A DNA stretch of 52,760 nucleotides, taken from contig CAYJKB010000011.1 in NCBI GenBank assembly GCA_964370625.1, positions 1 through 52,760 of the forward strand. Direction: 5' to 3'. The stretch comes from CAYJKB01 sp964370625 (GTDB taxonomy: Bacteria; Bacillota; Clostridia; Oscillospirales; Butyricicoccaceae). The notes below the pieces were generated by a model. The model did not search any database. It was not told the DNA's origin and was given only the letters and a program-made list of their open reading frames with translations. The stretch's first letter is position 1, and each line of letters begins with the position of its first letter. Shown here piece by piece: positions 8,277 to 16,492 of this stretch. Position numbers and translations under genes: made by a program.

Positions 8277-10451
8277 ATGAAAAATCAACCAATAATTAAA
8301 TCTATTACGGATACATTAAAAGAAAATTACATGCCATATGCTATGAGTGTAATTGTTTCTCGTGCTATCCCTGAAATAGATGGTTTTAAACCGTCCCACA
8401 GAAAAATTTTATATACAATGTACAAAATGGGCTTGCTGAATGGAAACCGTACTAAATCTGCTAATATTGTAGGTCAAACTATGAAACTTAACCCTCATGG
8501 TGATGCTGCGATTTATGAAACAATGGTGCGTTTAGCACGTGGTTCTGAATCACTGCTAACTCCGTTTGTAGACTCTAAAGGTAACTTTGGTAAAGTGTAT
8601 TCACGTGATATGGCTTATGCTGCCTCTCGTTATACAGAAGCTAAACTTGATGCTATTTGTTCAGAGCTTTTCCGTGATATAGATTGCGATAGTGTAGATT
8701 TTGTTGACAACTATGACGGACAAATGAAAGAACCAACACTGCTTCCTGTAAGTTTCCCGAATATTTTAGTTAGTGCAAATACTGGTATCGCTGTTGGTAT
8801 GGCGAGTAACTTTTGTGGGTTTAACTTGCACGAAGTATGTAAAACTGCAATAGAATTTATCAAAAATCCGGAGCATGACATAATTTCAACACTTCCAGCA
8901 CCGGATTTTCCTACAGCTGGGGAAATTATCCTCGACCCTGATGAAATGCGTAAAATCTATGAAACTGGTAAAGGGTCATTTAAAATTCGTTCAAAATGGC
9001 AATATCTTAAAAGTGAAAACTTAATTGAAATCACAGAAATTCCATACACAACTACGATTGAAAGTATTATTGACAAAGTATCTGACCTTGTTAAAGTTGG
9101 TAAAATTCGTGAAATTTCCGATATGCGTGACGAAACTGACCTTAACGGGCTTAAAATTGCGATTGACCTAAAACGAGGTACTGACCCTGAAAAACTTATG
9201 CAAAAGCTGTTTAAAATGACAACTTTAATGGATAGTTTTTCTTGTAATTTCAATCTTTTAATTTGTGGAATGCCTAGAGTTTTAGGTGTGCGTGATATTT
9301 TAGATGAATGGACAGCACACAGAACTGATTGCATTAAGCGTAGGCTTTATTTCGATATTACACGCAAAAAAGAAAAACTTCACCTACTTACAGGGCTTGC
9401 GAAAATCTTACTTGATATTGATAAAGCAATTAAGATAATTCGTGAAACCGATGAAGATAGTGAAGTTGTGCCAAATCTTATGATTGGTTTTGGCATTGAC
9501 GAACTTCAAGCTGACTATGTAGCTGAAATTAAACTTCGTCATATCAATAGAGAATATATTTTAAAACGCACATCTGAAACAGAAGAACTTGCAAAAGAGA
9601 TTGCAAGGCTAGAAGATATCCTAGCATCTAGGGCAAAAGTTCGCAATATTATTATCAAAGAACTTGAACAAGTTATTAAAAAATATAAATGTGAACGAAA
9701 AAGCACAATAGTATATCATGGTGATGTTGAACATTATAATGAAGAACAAAATATTGAAGATTATCCTGTAAATATCTTTTTAACAAAAGAAGGATATTTC
9801 AAAAAAATCACACCTCAATCACTTAGAATGAGTGGAGAACATAAGCTCAAAGAGGGTGATGAAATTGCTCAAACTTTTGAAACTTCAAATAAACAAGAAA
9901 TCATCTTTTTTACTAATCAGCATAAAGCTTATAAAGCACGTCTGCATGAATTTGAAGATACTAAGACTTCGGTTTTAGGTGATTATTTACCATCTAAATT
10001 ATCAATGGATGAAGATGAACAAGTAATATTTATGATGTTACCAGATGATTTCAAAGGTAATTTATTTATTGTATTTGAAAATGGTAAATGTGCTAAAATT
10101 GATATTTCAAGTTTTGAAACTAAAACAAATCGTAAGCGTTTAACAGGCGCATATTCTGATAAAAGCCCTGCTATTGCCTTCTTCCACCTTGCAGAAGATA
10201 AAGAAATTACACTTTTTTCTACTGCAAATCGTGCACTTTGTGTGCATACATCTATGGTGTCACTTAAAACTACAAGAAGCACACAAGGAATTGCAACAAT
10301 GGTGCTTCGTGGTGCACATAAAATTACAAAAGCATCATATGCAGAAGATTGTGGACTTACAGATTTACCAAGATACCGTTCGAAAACTATTCCATCAATC
10401 GGTGCACTTTTAAAAGAAGAAGATTTACCAGATAAACAATTAACATTATAA
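8277..10451 (+). CDS. parC: type IIA topoisomerase A subunit (ParC-like), atypical
   Basis: DNA-cleaving subunit partnered with the B subunit upstream. 724 residues, somewhat short for GyrA/ParC (about 750-850), because the C-terminal beta-pinwheel is reduced. The winged-helix core starts at VSRAIPEIDGFKPSHRKIL. The catalytic tyrosine is Y119 (AASRYTEAK). The segment normally HPHGDS-A-YD/E reads NPHGDAAIYE at 72-81: the first histidine is asparagine and the quinolone-contact serine (E. coli GyrA Ser83) is alanine, which predicts poor quinolone binding. A coiled-coil tower is at about 425-490. ATG with AAAGGTGA upstream; ends at a hairpin. This clade occurs as an extra topoisomerase in several Clostridia, as I recall; its specific role is not known to me. 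Confidence 0.86.
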   Translation: MKNQPIIKSITDTLKENYMPYAMSVIVSRAIPEIDGFKPSHRKILYTMYKMGLLNGNRTKSANIVGQTMKLNPHGDAAIYETMVRLARGSESLLTPFVDSKGNFGKVYSRDMAYAASRYTEAKLDAICSELFRDIDCDSVDFVDNYDGQMKEPTLLPVSFPNILVSANTGIAVGMASNFCGFNLHEVCKTAIEFIKNPEHDIISTLPAPDFPTAGEIILDPDEMRKIYETGKGSFKIRSKWQYLKSENLIEITEIPYTTTIESIIDKVSDLVKVGKIREISDMRDETDLNGLKIAIDLKRGTDPEKLMQKLFKMTTLMDSFSCNFNLLICGMPRVLGVRDILDEWTAHRTDCIKRRLYFDITRKKEKLHLLTGLAKILLDIDKAIKIIRETDEDSEVVPNLMIGFGIDELQADYVAEIKLRHINREYILKRTSETEELAKEIARLEDILASRAKVRNIIIKELEQVIKKYKCERKSTIVYHGDVEHYNEEQNIEDYPVNIFLTKEGYFKKITPQSLRMSGEHKLKEGDEIAQTFETSNKQEIIFFTNQHKAYKARLHEFEDTKTSVLGDYLPSKLSMDEDEQVIFMMLPDDFKGNLFIVFENGKCAKIDISSFETKTNRKRLTGAYSDKSPAIAFFHLAEDKEITLFSTANRALCVHTSMVSLKTTRSTQGIATMVLRGAHKITKASYAEDCGLTDLPRYRSKTIPSIGALLKEEDLPDKQLTL

Positions 10452-10455
10452 AAAT

Positions 10456-10496
10456 AGGCTGTGACAAAATGAAAATTTTTGTCACAGCCTTATTTT
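10456..10496 (+). terminator. terminator of parE-parC, TGTGAC family
   Basis: AGGCTGTGACAAA (10456-10468) pairs perfectly with TTTGTCACAGCCT (10478-10490), followed by TATTTT. It starts five bases after the parC stop. It is one of two hairpins between the convergent parC and pyc genes. Confidence 0.85.
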
Positions 10497-10545
10497 GAAA
10501 CATATAATACCCTATAAAAAAGTTAAAATAAATTCTGATTTGCTT

Positions 10546-10580
10546 TAAGGTGGTGTGTCGCAATGAGACACACCACCTTA
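10546..10580 (-). terminator. hairpin at the end of pyc, TGTGAC-like family
   Basis: Perfect 14-bp stem (TAAGGTGGTGTGTC at 10546-10559 with GACACACCACCTTA at 10567-10580), loop 7 nt, 11 bases beyond the pyc stop on the minus strand. No close T-run follows on the minus strand, so it may act as a 3-prime end stabiliser or as a non-canonical terminator. Confidence 0.75.
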
Positions 10581-10591
10581 TTTAGTGTTAA

Positions 10592-13500
10592 CTATTTAAT
10601 TGTAGCAATAAGTTCAGCAGAAGCTACCTGTTGACCTTCAATAACATAAATTTTATCTATAGTACCATCGGCAGTAGCTATGATGTTTGTTTCCATTTTC
10701 ATAGCTTCAATAATAGCAACAGGTTGACCAATCTCAACTTTATCTCCCTCTTTTACAAGGATTTTAAAGATGCTACCAGGTATATTTGCACCAATTTCAT
10801 GGTCATTATTTTCATCAGCTAAGATGATACTTTGCTTAGTTGCTTTAGACTCTGCATTTTTATCTTTTATAAATACAGAACGAGTTTGACCGTTTACAGT
10901 AAATACAACTTCACGCTTACCATCAGCATCAGTTTTGCGAACTTCTAATAATTTAAGCACTAAGATATTACCTTCAGCAAGCTTGATATGACAAGTTTCA
11001 CCAACATACATACCATGGAAGAATACATCACTTCCCATGTGATTTAAGTTAATATCTTTTTTCTTGTAAGTTAGATAGTCTTCAAATACTTTAGGGTAAA
11101 GAGCGTAAGAAAGCAAATCTTGTTCAGATGCATCAAGATTAAATTTCTTTTTAAGATGTACAGAGATAGCATCAAAATCTTCATCAGATAATAATTCACC
11201 AGGGCGACAAGTGATTGGAGCTTTATCTTTAAGTACAAGCTTTTGTAAATCTTCAGGGAAGCCACCTTCAGGTTGACCCATCATACCTTCAAAATAGGAT
11301 ACAATTGAATCTGGGAAGTCCATTCCTTTAGCTTTTTCATAAATGTTTTCTTCATTTAAGTCATTTTGAACCATGAAGATAGCCATATCACCAACAGCTT
11401 TTGATGAAGGTGTAACTTTAACAATATCACCTAACATAGTGTTTACTGTGCGATACATTTCACGTACATCATTAAATTTATGTTCAAGACCAAAGCTTTT
11501 AACTTGTGAACGTAAATTTGAATATTGACCACCAGGCATTTCATATTTATAAATCTCAGCATTACCAGAACGTAGCTCGGATTCAAATTGACTATAAACA
11601 GGACGAACAGCATTCCAATAGTTTGAAATTAATTGTAATTTATCATCTGGAAGCTCTGTTGCACGATCAGTGTTTTCAAGAACTGCAACAGTTGAGTTAA
11701 GTGCAGGCGAAGAAGTAAGCCCAGCCATGCTGTTAAACGCAACATCAACAATATCACAACCTGCCATAGCAGCCATAAGGTTAGTTGCACCACCATTACC
11801 AGAAGTATCATGCGTGTGAAGATGAATTGGAATAGAAATTTCATTTTTAAGTGCTGTGATAAGTTTATGTGCTGCCATAGGCTTAAGAAGCCCAGACATA
11901 TCTTTAATAGCTAAGATATGTGCACCACGTTTTTCAAGCGTTTTAGCCATATCAACATAATATTGTAATGTATATTTATCACGTGTTTCATCTAAAATGT
12001 TACCAGTATAACAAACAGCAGCTTCAACAACTTTTCCTTGATTTAAAACTTCATCAATAGAGATTTCCATGCCAGGAACCCAGTTTAATGAGTCAAACAC
12101 ACGGAATACATCAATTCCACTATTTGCAGATTCTTTAATAAATCTACGAATAACATTATCAGGATAGTTTTTATAACCTACACCATTTGCACCACGAATT
12201 AACATTTGGAATAAAATATTAGGGATTTTTTTGCGTAAAATTGCAAGCCTTTCCCATGGGTTTTCATTCAAGAAGCGATAAGCCACATCAAATGTAGCAC
12301 CACCCCACATTTCAAGTGAAAATAATTTATCACCATAAGCTGCAACAGCTGGAGCTATTTTTTCCATATCAACAGTACGCATGCGTGTCGCCATAAGTGA
12401 TTGCTGTGCATCACGCATTGTTGTATCAGTTAGAAGTAGACGTTTTTGGTCAAGTATCCATTTTGAAAGACCTTCAGGACCTCTAGCATCTAAGATTTGC
12501 TTAGTTCCGTCGATAGGAGCAGGAACACCTTTAGGAACAGTTGGTACATCAAATTGAGGTTTATCTGATTTTCGCTCATTAACAATTATATTACCAATAT
12601 GTTTTAATACGCCAAGTTCTTTATCAGTAGCGGGTTTAATTTTCATAAGGTCTGGATTATTTGCGATAAATCCAGTATTACAACTACCACTTTGGAATTC
12701 AGGACTTAAAAGAACATTGCGTAAAAAGGTAGTATTTGTTTTTACGCCTGTGATTTGAGTTTCATTGATAGAACGAATTGCACGTTGTGTAGCTTCTTTA
12801 AAAGTTCTACCAAAACAAGTCATTTTAACAAGTAAGCTATCATAGTAAGGTGTGATTTCAGCACCAGAGAAGCCATTACCACCATCAAGACGAACACCAT
12901 AACCACCGCTTGTTCTATAAATATCAATTTTTCCTGTATCAGGTGCAAATTGATTTGCAGGGTCTTCTGTAGTTACACGACACTGAATAGCAGCACCACG
13001 AACAGATATACTATCTTGATTTGGGATTCCGATTTCATCAGAAGATAATTCATATCCCTGAGCTACTAAAATTTGTGAACGCACTATATCAATTCCTGTA
13101 ACAATTTCAGAAATTGTATGTTCAACTTGAATACGAGGATTCATTTCAATAAAATAATGTTGCCCAGTGCTATCAAGTAAAAATTCAACTGTACCAGCAT
13201 TTCTATAACTTACAGCACCAGCGATTTTAAGAGCATCAGCACAAATTGCTTTACGTTGCTCATCAGAAATGCATAGTGCAGGAGTAAATTCAATAACTTT
13301 TTGATGACGACGTTGAATAGAACAGTCACGCTCATAAAGATGAACTAAATTTCCGTGTTTATCACCTAAAATTTGTACTTCAATATGTCTTGGGTTTTCA
13401 AGATATTTTTCGATGAAAATATCATCAATACCAAAAGCTTTGCGAGCTTCGCTTTGTGCTTGGTTAAATTCAGGAATAAGTTCTTCTTCTGTACGAACGA

Positions 13501-14017
13501 TACGCATACCACGTCCACCACCGCCAGCAGCAGCTTTTAGCATGACAGGATAACCACAATATCTTGCGATTTCAAGTGCTTTGCTTTCGCTTTTTATAGC
13601 TTCATCAACACCAGGAACTGTAGGAACATTTACTTCATGTGCTACAAGTTTTGATTTTATTTTATCACCTAGTCTATCCATCATTGTATGAGTAGGTCCG
13701 ATGAATTCAATGCCAGCTTTTTCACATTCTTCTGCAAATTCTACATTTTCAGATAAGAAGCCATACCCAGGATGGATTGCATCAACACCTTTTTTAACTG
13801 CAAGTTTAATAATTTCAGAAATGCCTAAATAAGCCTCAACAGCTGTTTTACCTTTACCAACTTGATAAGATTCATCTGCTTTTGTTCTAAATAGGGAGTT
13901 TTTATCTTCTTCAGAATAAATAGCAACAGAACGGATACCAAGCTCATTACATGCTCGAAATACACGTATTGCAATTTCACCACGGTTTGCAACCAATATA
14001 CGTTTAAATTTTTTCAT
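10592..14017 (-). CDS. pyc: pyruvate carboxylase
   Basis: Single-chain biotin enzyme: pyruvate + bicarbonate + ATP to oxaloacetate, the anaplerotic feed of the TCA branch and aspartate family. 1141 residues, the usual length. Domains: biotin carboxylase with the ATP-grasp glycine loop GGGGRGM (1-450), linker, carboxyltransferase TIM barrel with the metal/biotin segments RDAQQS and HLHTHD (about 530-800), the PYC-type C-terminal region, and a biotinyl domain with EAMKMET, biotin-lysine K1107. All three modules are in one polypeptide, unlike split OadA/AccC systems. ATG 14017 has AAAGGTGG upstream and its own promoter. It is monocistronic, flanked by terminators. No birA is in the window. Confidence 0.97.
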   Translation of the reverse strand: MKKFKRILVANRGEIAIRVFRACNELGIRSVAIYSEEDKNSLFRTKADESYQVGKGKTAVEAYLGISEIIKLAVKKGVDAIHPGYGFLSENVEFAEECEKAGIEFIGPTHTMMDRLGDKIKSKLVAHEVNVPTVPGVDEAIKSESKALEIARYCGYPVMLKAAAGGGGRGMRIVRTEEELIPEFNQAQSEARKAFGIDDIFIEKYLENPRHIEVQILGDKHGNLVHLYERDCSIQRRHQKVIEFTPALCISDEQRKAICADALKIAGAVSYRNAGTVEFLLDSTGQHYFIEMNPRIQVEHTISEIVTGIDIVRSQILVAQGYELSSDEIGIPNQDSISVRGAAIQCRVTTEDPANQFAPDTGKIDIYRTSGGYGVRLDGGNGFSGAEITPYYDSLLVKMTCFGRTFKEATQRAIRSINETQITGVKTNTTFLRNVLLSPEFQSGSCNTGFIANNPDLMKIKPATDKELGVLKHIGNIIVNERKSDKPQFDVPTVPKGVPAPIDGTKQILDARGPEGLSKWILDQKRLLLTDTTMRDAQQSLMATRMRTVDMEKIAPAVAAYGDKLFSLEMWGGATFDVAYRFLNENPWERLAILRKKIPNILFQMLIRGANGVGYKNYPDNVIRRFIKESANSGIDVFRVFDSLNWVPGMEISIDEVLNQGKVVEAAVCYTGNILDETRDKYTLQYYVDMAKTLEKRGAHILAIKDMSGLLKPMAAHKLITALKNEISIPIHLHTHDTSGNGGATNLMAAMAGCDIVDVAFNSMAGLTSSPALNSTVAVLENTDRATELPDDKLQLISNYWNAVRPVYSQFESELRSGNAEIYKYEMPGGQYSNLRSQVKSFGLEHKFNDVREMYRTVNTMLGDIVKVTPSSKAVGDMAIFMVQNDLNEENIYEKAKGMDFPDSIVSYFEGMMGQPEGGFPEDLQKLVLKDKAPITCRPGELLSDEDFDAISVHLKKKFNLDASEQDLLSYALYPKVFEDYLTYKKKDINLNHMGSDVFFHGMYVGETCHIKLAEGNILVLKLLEVRKTDADGKREVVFTVNGQTRSVFIKDKNAESKATKQSIILADENNDHEIGANIPGSIFKILVKEGDKVEIGQPVAIIEAMKMETNIIATADGTIDKIYVIEGQQVASAELIATIK

Positions 14018-14053
14018 GATAAACCACCTTTTACTATAATATATGATTTATAT

Positions 14054-14082
14054 ATTTTAACATAAAATTAAAAAGATGTACA
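14054..14082 (-). promoter_or_regulatory. pyc promoter
   Basis: On the minus strand: TGTACA (14077-14082), 17-nt spacer ending in TGT (extended -10), TAAAAT (14054-14059). Start expected near 14047, 30 nt before the pyc ATG. Confidence 0.65.
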
Positions 14083-14205
14083 GTAATTAAACGGCAAAAT
14101 TTATTATTTAACATAGAAATTTATACAATTTTTATAGTAGAAATTATGATATAAGCACAATTGTTAAAAAAATGACATGCAAGTTTCTAAAATCACACTT
14201 GCAAA

Positions 14206-14240
14206 AAACGACATATGATTAAAATTATCATACGCCGTTT
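14206..14240 (-). terminator. terminator of the GntR-ABC operon
   Basis: On the minus strand a 14-bp stem with two G-T pairs (arms 14227-14240 and 14206-14219, 7-nt loop) runs into six T. It lies 23 bases after the permease stop. A second, weaker TGCAAGT/ACTTGCA hairpin (14178-14203) follows. Confidence 0.85.
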
Positions 14241-14263
14241 ATAATGTAATTAATATGAAATTA

Positions 14264-15058
14264 TTACTCGAGATTTAGTTTTTTATCAAGAATTAGATAA
14301 GTGATAATGTAAAATATAAATGATAAAATTATTGTAATAGCAGTTAAAATCATTAAGGTTACAGCGGCAATAGCAACTTCATTGTTAAAGGCTCTTGCAA
14401 ATAAATTATATGAAGAATCTCCAAGAATAAGGCCTGTGATATTAGAAATAAAATTTATAATACTTTGAATTACTAAAAATGATACAACTGCTAAAGCACT
14501 TCTATGTTTATTGGCTAAATGGCCAAGTGAAATTGATGTATAAACTACTAAAATTCCCATAAAGGTTGAAGAAATAGAGAAAATTATCCCGATAATTAAT
14601 AAAGTAAATGAATCAAACCCATAAGTTTGGAAAAACATTTGAGCCATATCTATAAAATATACAATTTCAATTGTGGAAGAAGAAAAAGCTATAATTAAAA
14701 AGGAAAGAAAAGCAACAAGTCCTGCTAAAATAGAATAAACTGTCGCAACAATTAATTTTGATGATATTAAATGATGTGTAGTTACAGGAAGTGTAAACAT
14801 TAGATAACCTTCATCACCAAGTAAATTTTTTGAAAAACGTTGAATAATGATAACTAATGTGGTTACAGAAGTTACGATTAATGTTCCTAAATAGGCAAGA
14901 AATAAAATAGGATAAATGAAATTAGCACCAAAACCCATGTGGGGGAATAGATTAATTGATATACCTAAAAATAATGAAGATATTAAAATAACAAGATAAA
15001 GTGGCAAAAGTGTGCGAATATTTGCACGAAATTCATATTTTAAAAGATTTCCTAACAT
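14264..15058 (-). CDS. ABC transporter permease (YtrC/ABC-2 type)
   Basis: Membrane partner of the ABC ATPase encoded just upstream. 264 residues with about six hydrophobic segments (roughly 20-40, 55-80, 105-130, 150-175, 185-205, 230-255) and a short cytosolic N-terminus (GNLLKYEFRAN), the usual layout of ABC-2 permeases for export or membrane-stress response. The ATG overlaps the end of the ATPase gene in ATGTTAG, so translation is coupled. Substrate cannot be inferred. With a YtrA-type regulator it resembles the Bacillus ytr locus, which responds to cell-wall antibiotics, but there is only one permease here. Confidence 0.85.
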   Translation of the reverse strand: MLGNLLKYEFRANIRTLLPLYLVILISSLFLGISINLFPHMGFGANFIYPILFLAYLGTLIVTSVTTLVIIIQRFSKNLLGDEGYLMFTLPVTTHHLISSKLIVATVYSILAGLVAFLSFLIIAFSSSTIEIVYFIDMAQMFFQTYGFDSFTLLIIGIIFSISSTFMGILVVYTSISLGHLANKHRSALAVVSFLVIQSIINFISNITGLILGDSSYNLFARAFNNEVAIAAVTLMILTAITIILSFIFYIITYLILDKKLNLE

Positions 15059-15795
15059 CTAAATACCTCCCTGAAATACTCATCAACAGATTTTCCATGA
15101 GTTTCCCTTATATTGTCTACAGAATCATGAAGAAGAATTTTACCATCATGAATAAAAACAACTTCATCAAGAACACGTTCAATATCATAAATTAAATGTG
15201 TAGAAATAATAACAGAAGCATCTGGATTATAGTTTGTAATGATAGTGTCTAAAATATAATCACGAGCAGCAGGGTCAACACCGCCAATTGGTTCATCAAG
15301 TAGATATAGCCTAGCTTTTCGGCTCATAACTAAAATCAATTGAACTTTTTCTTTAGTGCCTTTTGACATAGTTTTAAGACGGGTGGAAGTGTCAATTTTA
15401 AGGCGTTCTAACATATTTACTGCAATGTTTAAATCAAAATCAGCATAAAAATCACAGAAAAAAGCAAGCAAGTCATTAACACGCATCCAATCACTTAAAT
15501 ATGTGCGTTCTGGCAAATAAGATACCAGTGTTTTGGTGAAATCAGATGGTGTATTTCCTAAAATTAAAACTTCGCCGAGTGACGGAGTAAGCAAACCGTT
15601 AATAAGCTTAATTAAAGTAGATTTTCCACTTCCATTAGGGCCTAAAAGACCAATGATTTTACCAGGTTTAATAGATAAATTTGCACCTTGTAATGCAACT
15701 TTTTTGCCATAAGCTTTTGTTACATTATTAATTAGCAAAAGTGCATCGTTGTTATGTGCAGTGTGAAGAATATCAGTTGTAATATATTTATCCAT
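15052..15795 (-). CDS. ABC transporter ATP-binding protein (YtrB-like)
   Basis: ATP-hydrolysing subunit for the neighbouring permease. 247 residues with Walker A GPNGSGKST at 52-60, Walker B LYLLDEP and a D-loop/H-loop (STHL). The signature reads MSKGTKEK instead of LSGGQ, a variant that occurs in this ABC-2 subfamily. ATG 15795 follows AAGGAG and overlaps the last codons of the GntR gene (8 nt); the permease start overlaps its own stop. The three genes are therefore a tightly coupled operon under the GntR promoter. Substrate unknown. Confidence 0.92.
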   Translation of the reverse strand: MDKYITTDILHTAHNNDALLLINNVTKAYGKKVALQGANLSIKPGKIIGLLGPNGSGKSTLIKLINGLLTPSLGEVLILGNTPSDFTKTLVSYLPERTYLSDWMRVNDLLAFFCDFYADFDLNIAVNMLERLKIDTSTRLKTMSKGTKEKVQLILVMSRKARLYLLDEPIGGVDPAARDYILDTIITNYNPDASVIISTHLIYDIERVLDEVVFIHDGKILLHDSVDNIRETHGKSVDEYFREVFRC

Positions 15796-16168
15796 AAATA
15801 TCTCCTTTGTTACTTATGTATTCATCGACAAGCCCAGAAACTTCAGTTTTATCAAATCCCATATTAATCATTGATGTAACAAATGAAAAAATAACATCAT
15901 CAGATAATCTAAAGCGTAAAGCATCAATTATTTCAGTGTTATCAGTTACATATCTGCCATTTGTACGATTTGATAAAAGTAAACCATTATCTTCAAGAAC
16001 AGATAACGCTCTTTGAACTGTATTAGGGTTTACACCTGCAAGTGTTGCAAATTCTCGCACAGAAATAATACGTTGACCAGGGGACAATTTTCCTGATGCA
16101 ATTTCAAATTCAAGCTTGTTTACAAGTTGCAAATAAATCGGACGAGTTTCATTAAAATTAAAGCTCAT
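15788..16168 (-). CDS. GntR-family regulator, YtrA subfamily
   Basis: DNA-binding repressor, 126 residues. Winged helix at about 10-75 (REFATLAGVNPNTVQRALSVLEDNGLL) is followed by only about 50 residues instead of a ligand domain, which is the hallmark of the YtrA subfamily. These proteins typically repress their own ABC-transporter operons. ATG 16168 has AGGAGG upstream. The promoter and a perfect 7-bp-arm inverted repeat lie immediately upstream of the ribosome site, consistent with autoregulation. What relieves repression cannot be seen. Confidence 0.93.
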   Translation of the reverse strand: MSFNFNETRPIYLQLVNKLEFEIASGKLSPGQRIISVREFATLAGVNPNTVQRALSVLEDNGLLLSNRTNGRYVTDNTEIIDALRFRLSDDVIFSFVTSMINMGFDKTEVSGLVDEYISNKGDIYG

Positions 16169-16183
16169 AATAAACCTCCTATA

Positions 16184-16203
16184 TGTATTATTTAACTAAT
16201 ACA
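16184..16203. promoter_or_regulatory. putative operator of the YtrA-like regulator
   Basis: TGTATTA (16184-16190), 6-nt centre, TAATACA (16197-16203): a perfect inverted repeat. It abuts the -10 element and would cover the transcription start, ideal for repression. YtrA-type regulators are known to bind TGTA-N-TACA-like dyads upstream of their own operons. Confidence 0.7.
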
Positions 16204-16232
16204 ATAATACACTTTTGCAGAAAATTTGTCAA
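16204..16232 (-). promoter_or_regulatory. sigma-A promoter of the GntR-ABC operon
   Basis: On the minus strand: perfect TTGACA (16227-16232), 17-nt spacer, TATTAT (16204-16209). One mismatch from full consensus, so it should be strong unless repressed. Confidence 0.85.
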
Positions 16233-16492
16233 ATTATTTTTGTGCACTTTTTTTGTAAACAAAATATGAAAATTATAGATTTTATCATAAAAAATAGTTA
16301 TAATAAATATATGATACAACAAAAAATTACATAGTTTTATTTAATATAACTAATCGTGTGTTCGGATAGGGTATTGCACATTTTGTCTGGAGGTGTAATT
16401 TTATAGAAATGTGTAGTACATTCAGAAATTTTATCTGATTTTAAAAATCAATAATTGTCTTATCAAACTATAGAGAAAAGGAGTTGATAAGT
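16233..16492 (+). other. leader region before the amidohydrolase gene
   Basis: About 260 nt without a gene. A TATAAT at 16299-16304 could be a -10 element but has no convincing -35. The sequence downstream of it, starting with ATCGTGTGTTCGGATAGGG, is richer in G than its surroundings. It can form a long-looped stem of nine pairs (TGCACATTT with AAATGTGTA, one G-T pair). I cannot match it to a known riboswitch class. A leader of this length before a catabolic-type gene deserves a structure search. Confidence 0.35.

Noticed and set aside
8957..9334. Antisense reading frame of 125 codons within the ParC-like gene
   Set aside because: It lies wholly inside a well-supported gene on the other strand, has no ribosome site and gives no recognisable protein.
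11506..11844. Short reading frames on both strands within pyc
   Set aside because: They overlap the carboxyltransferase domain, which is intact, and are low-complexity in composition.
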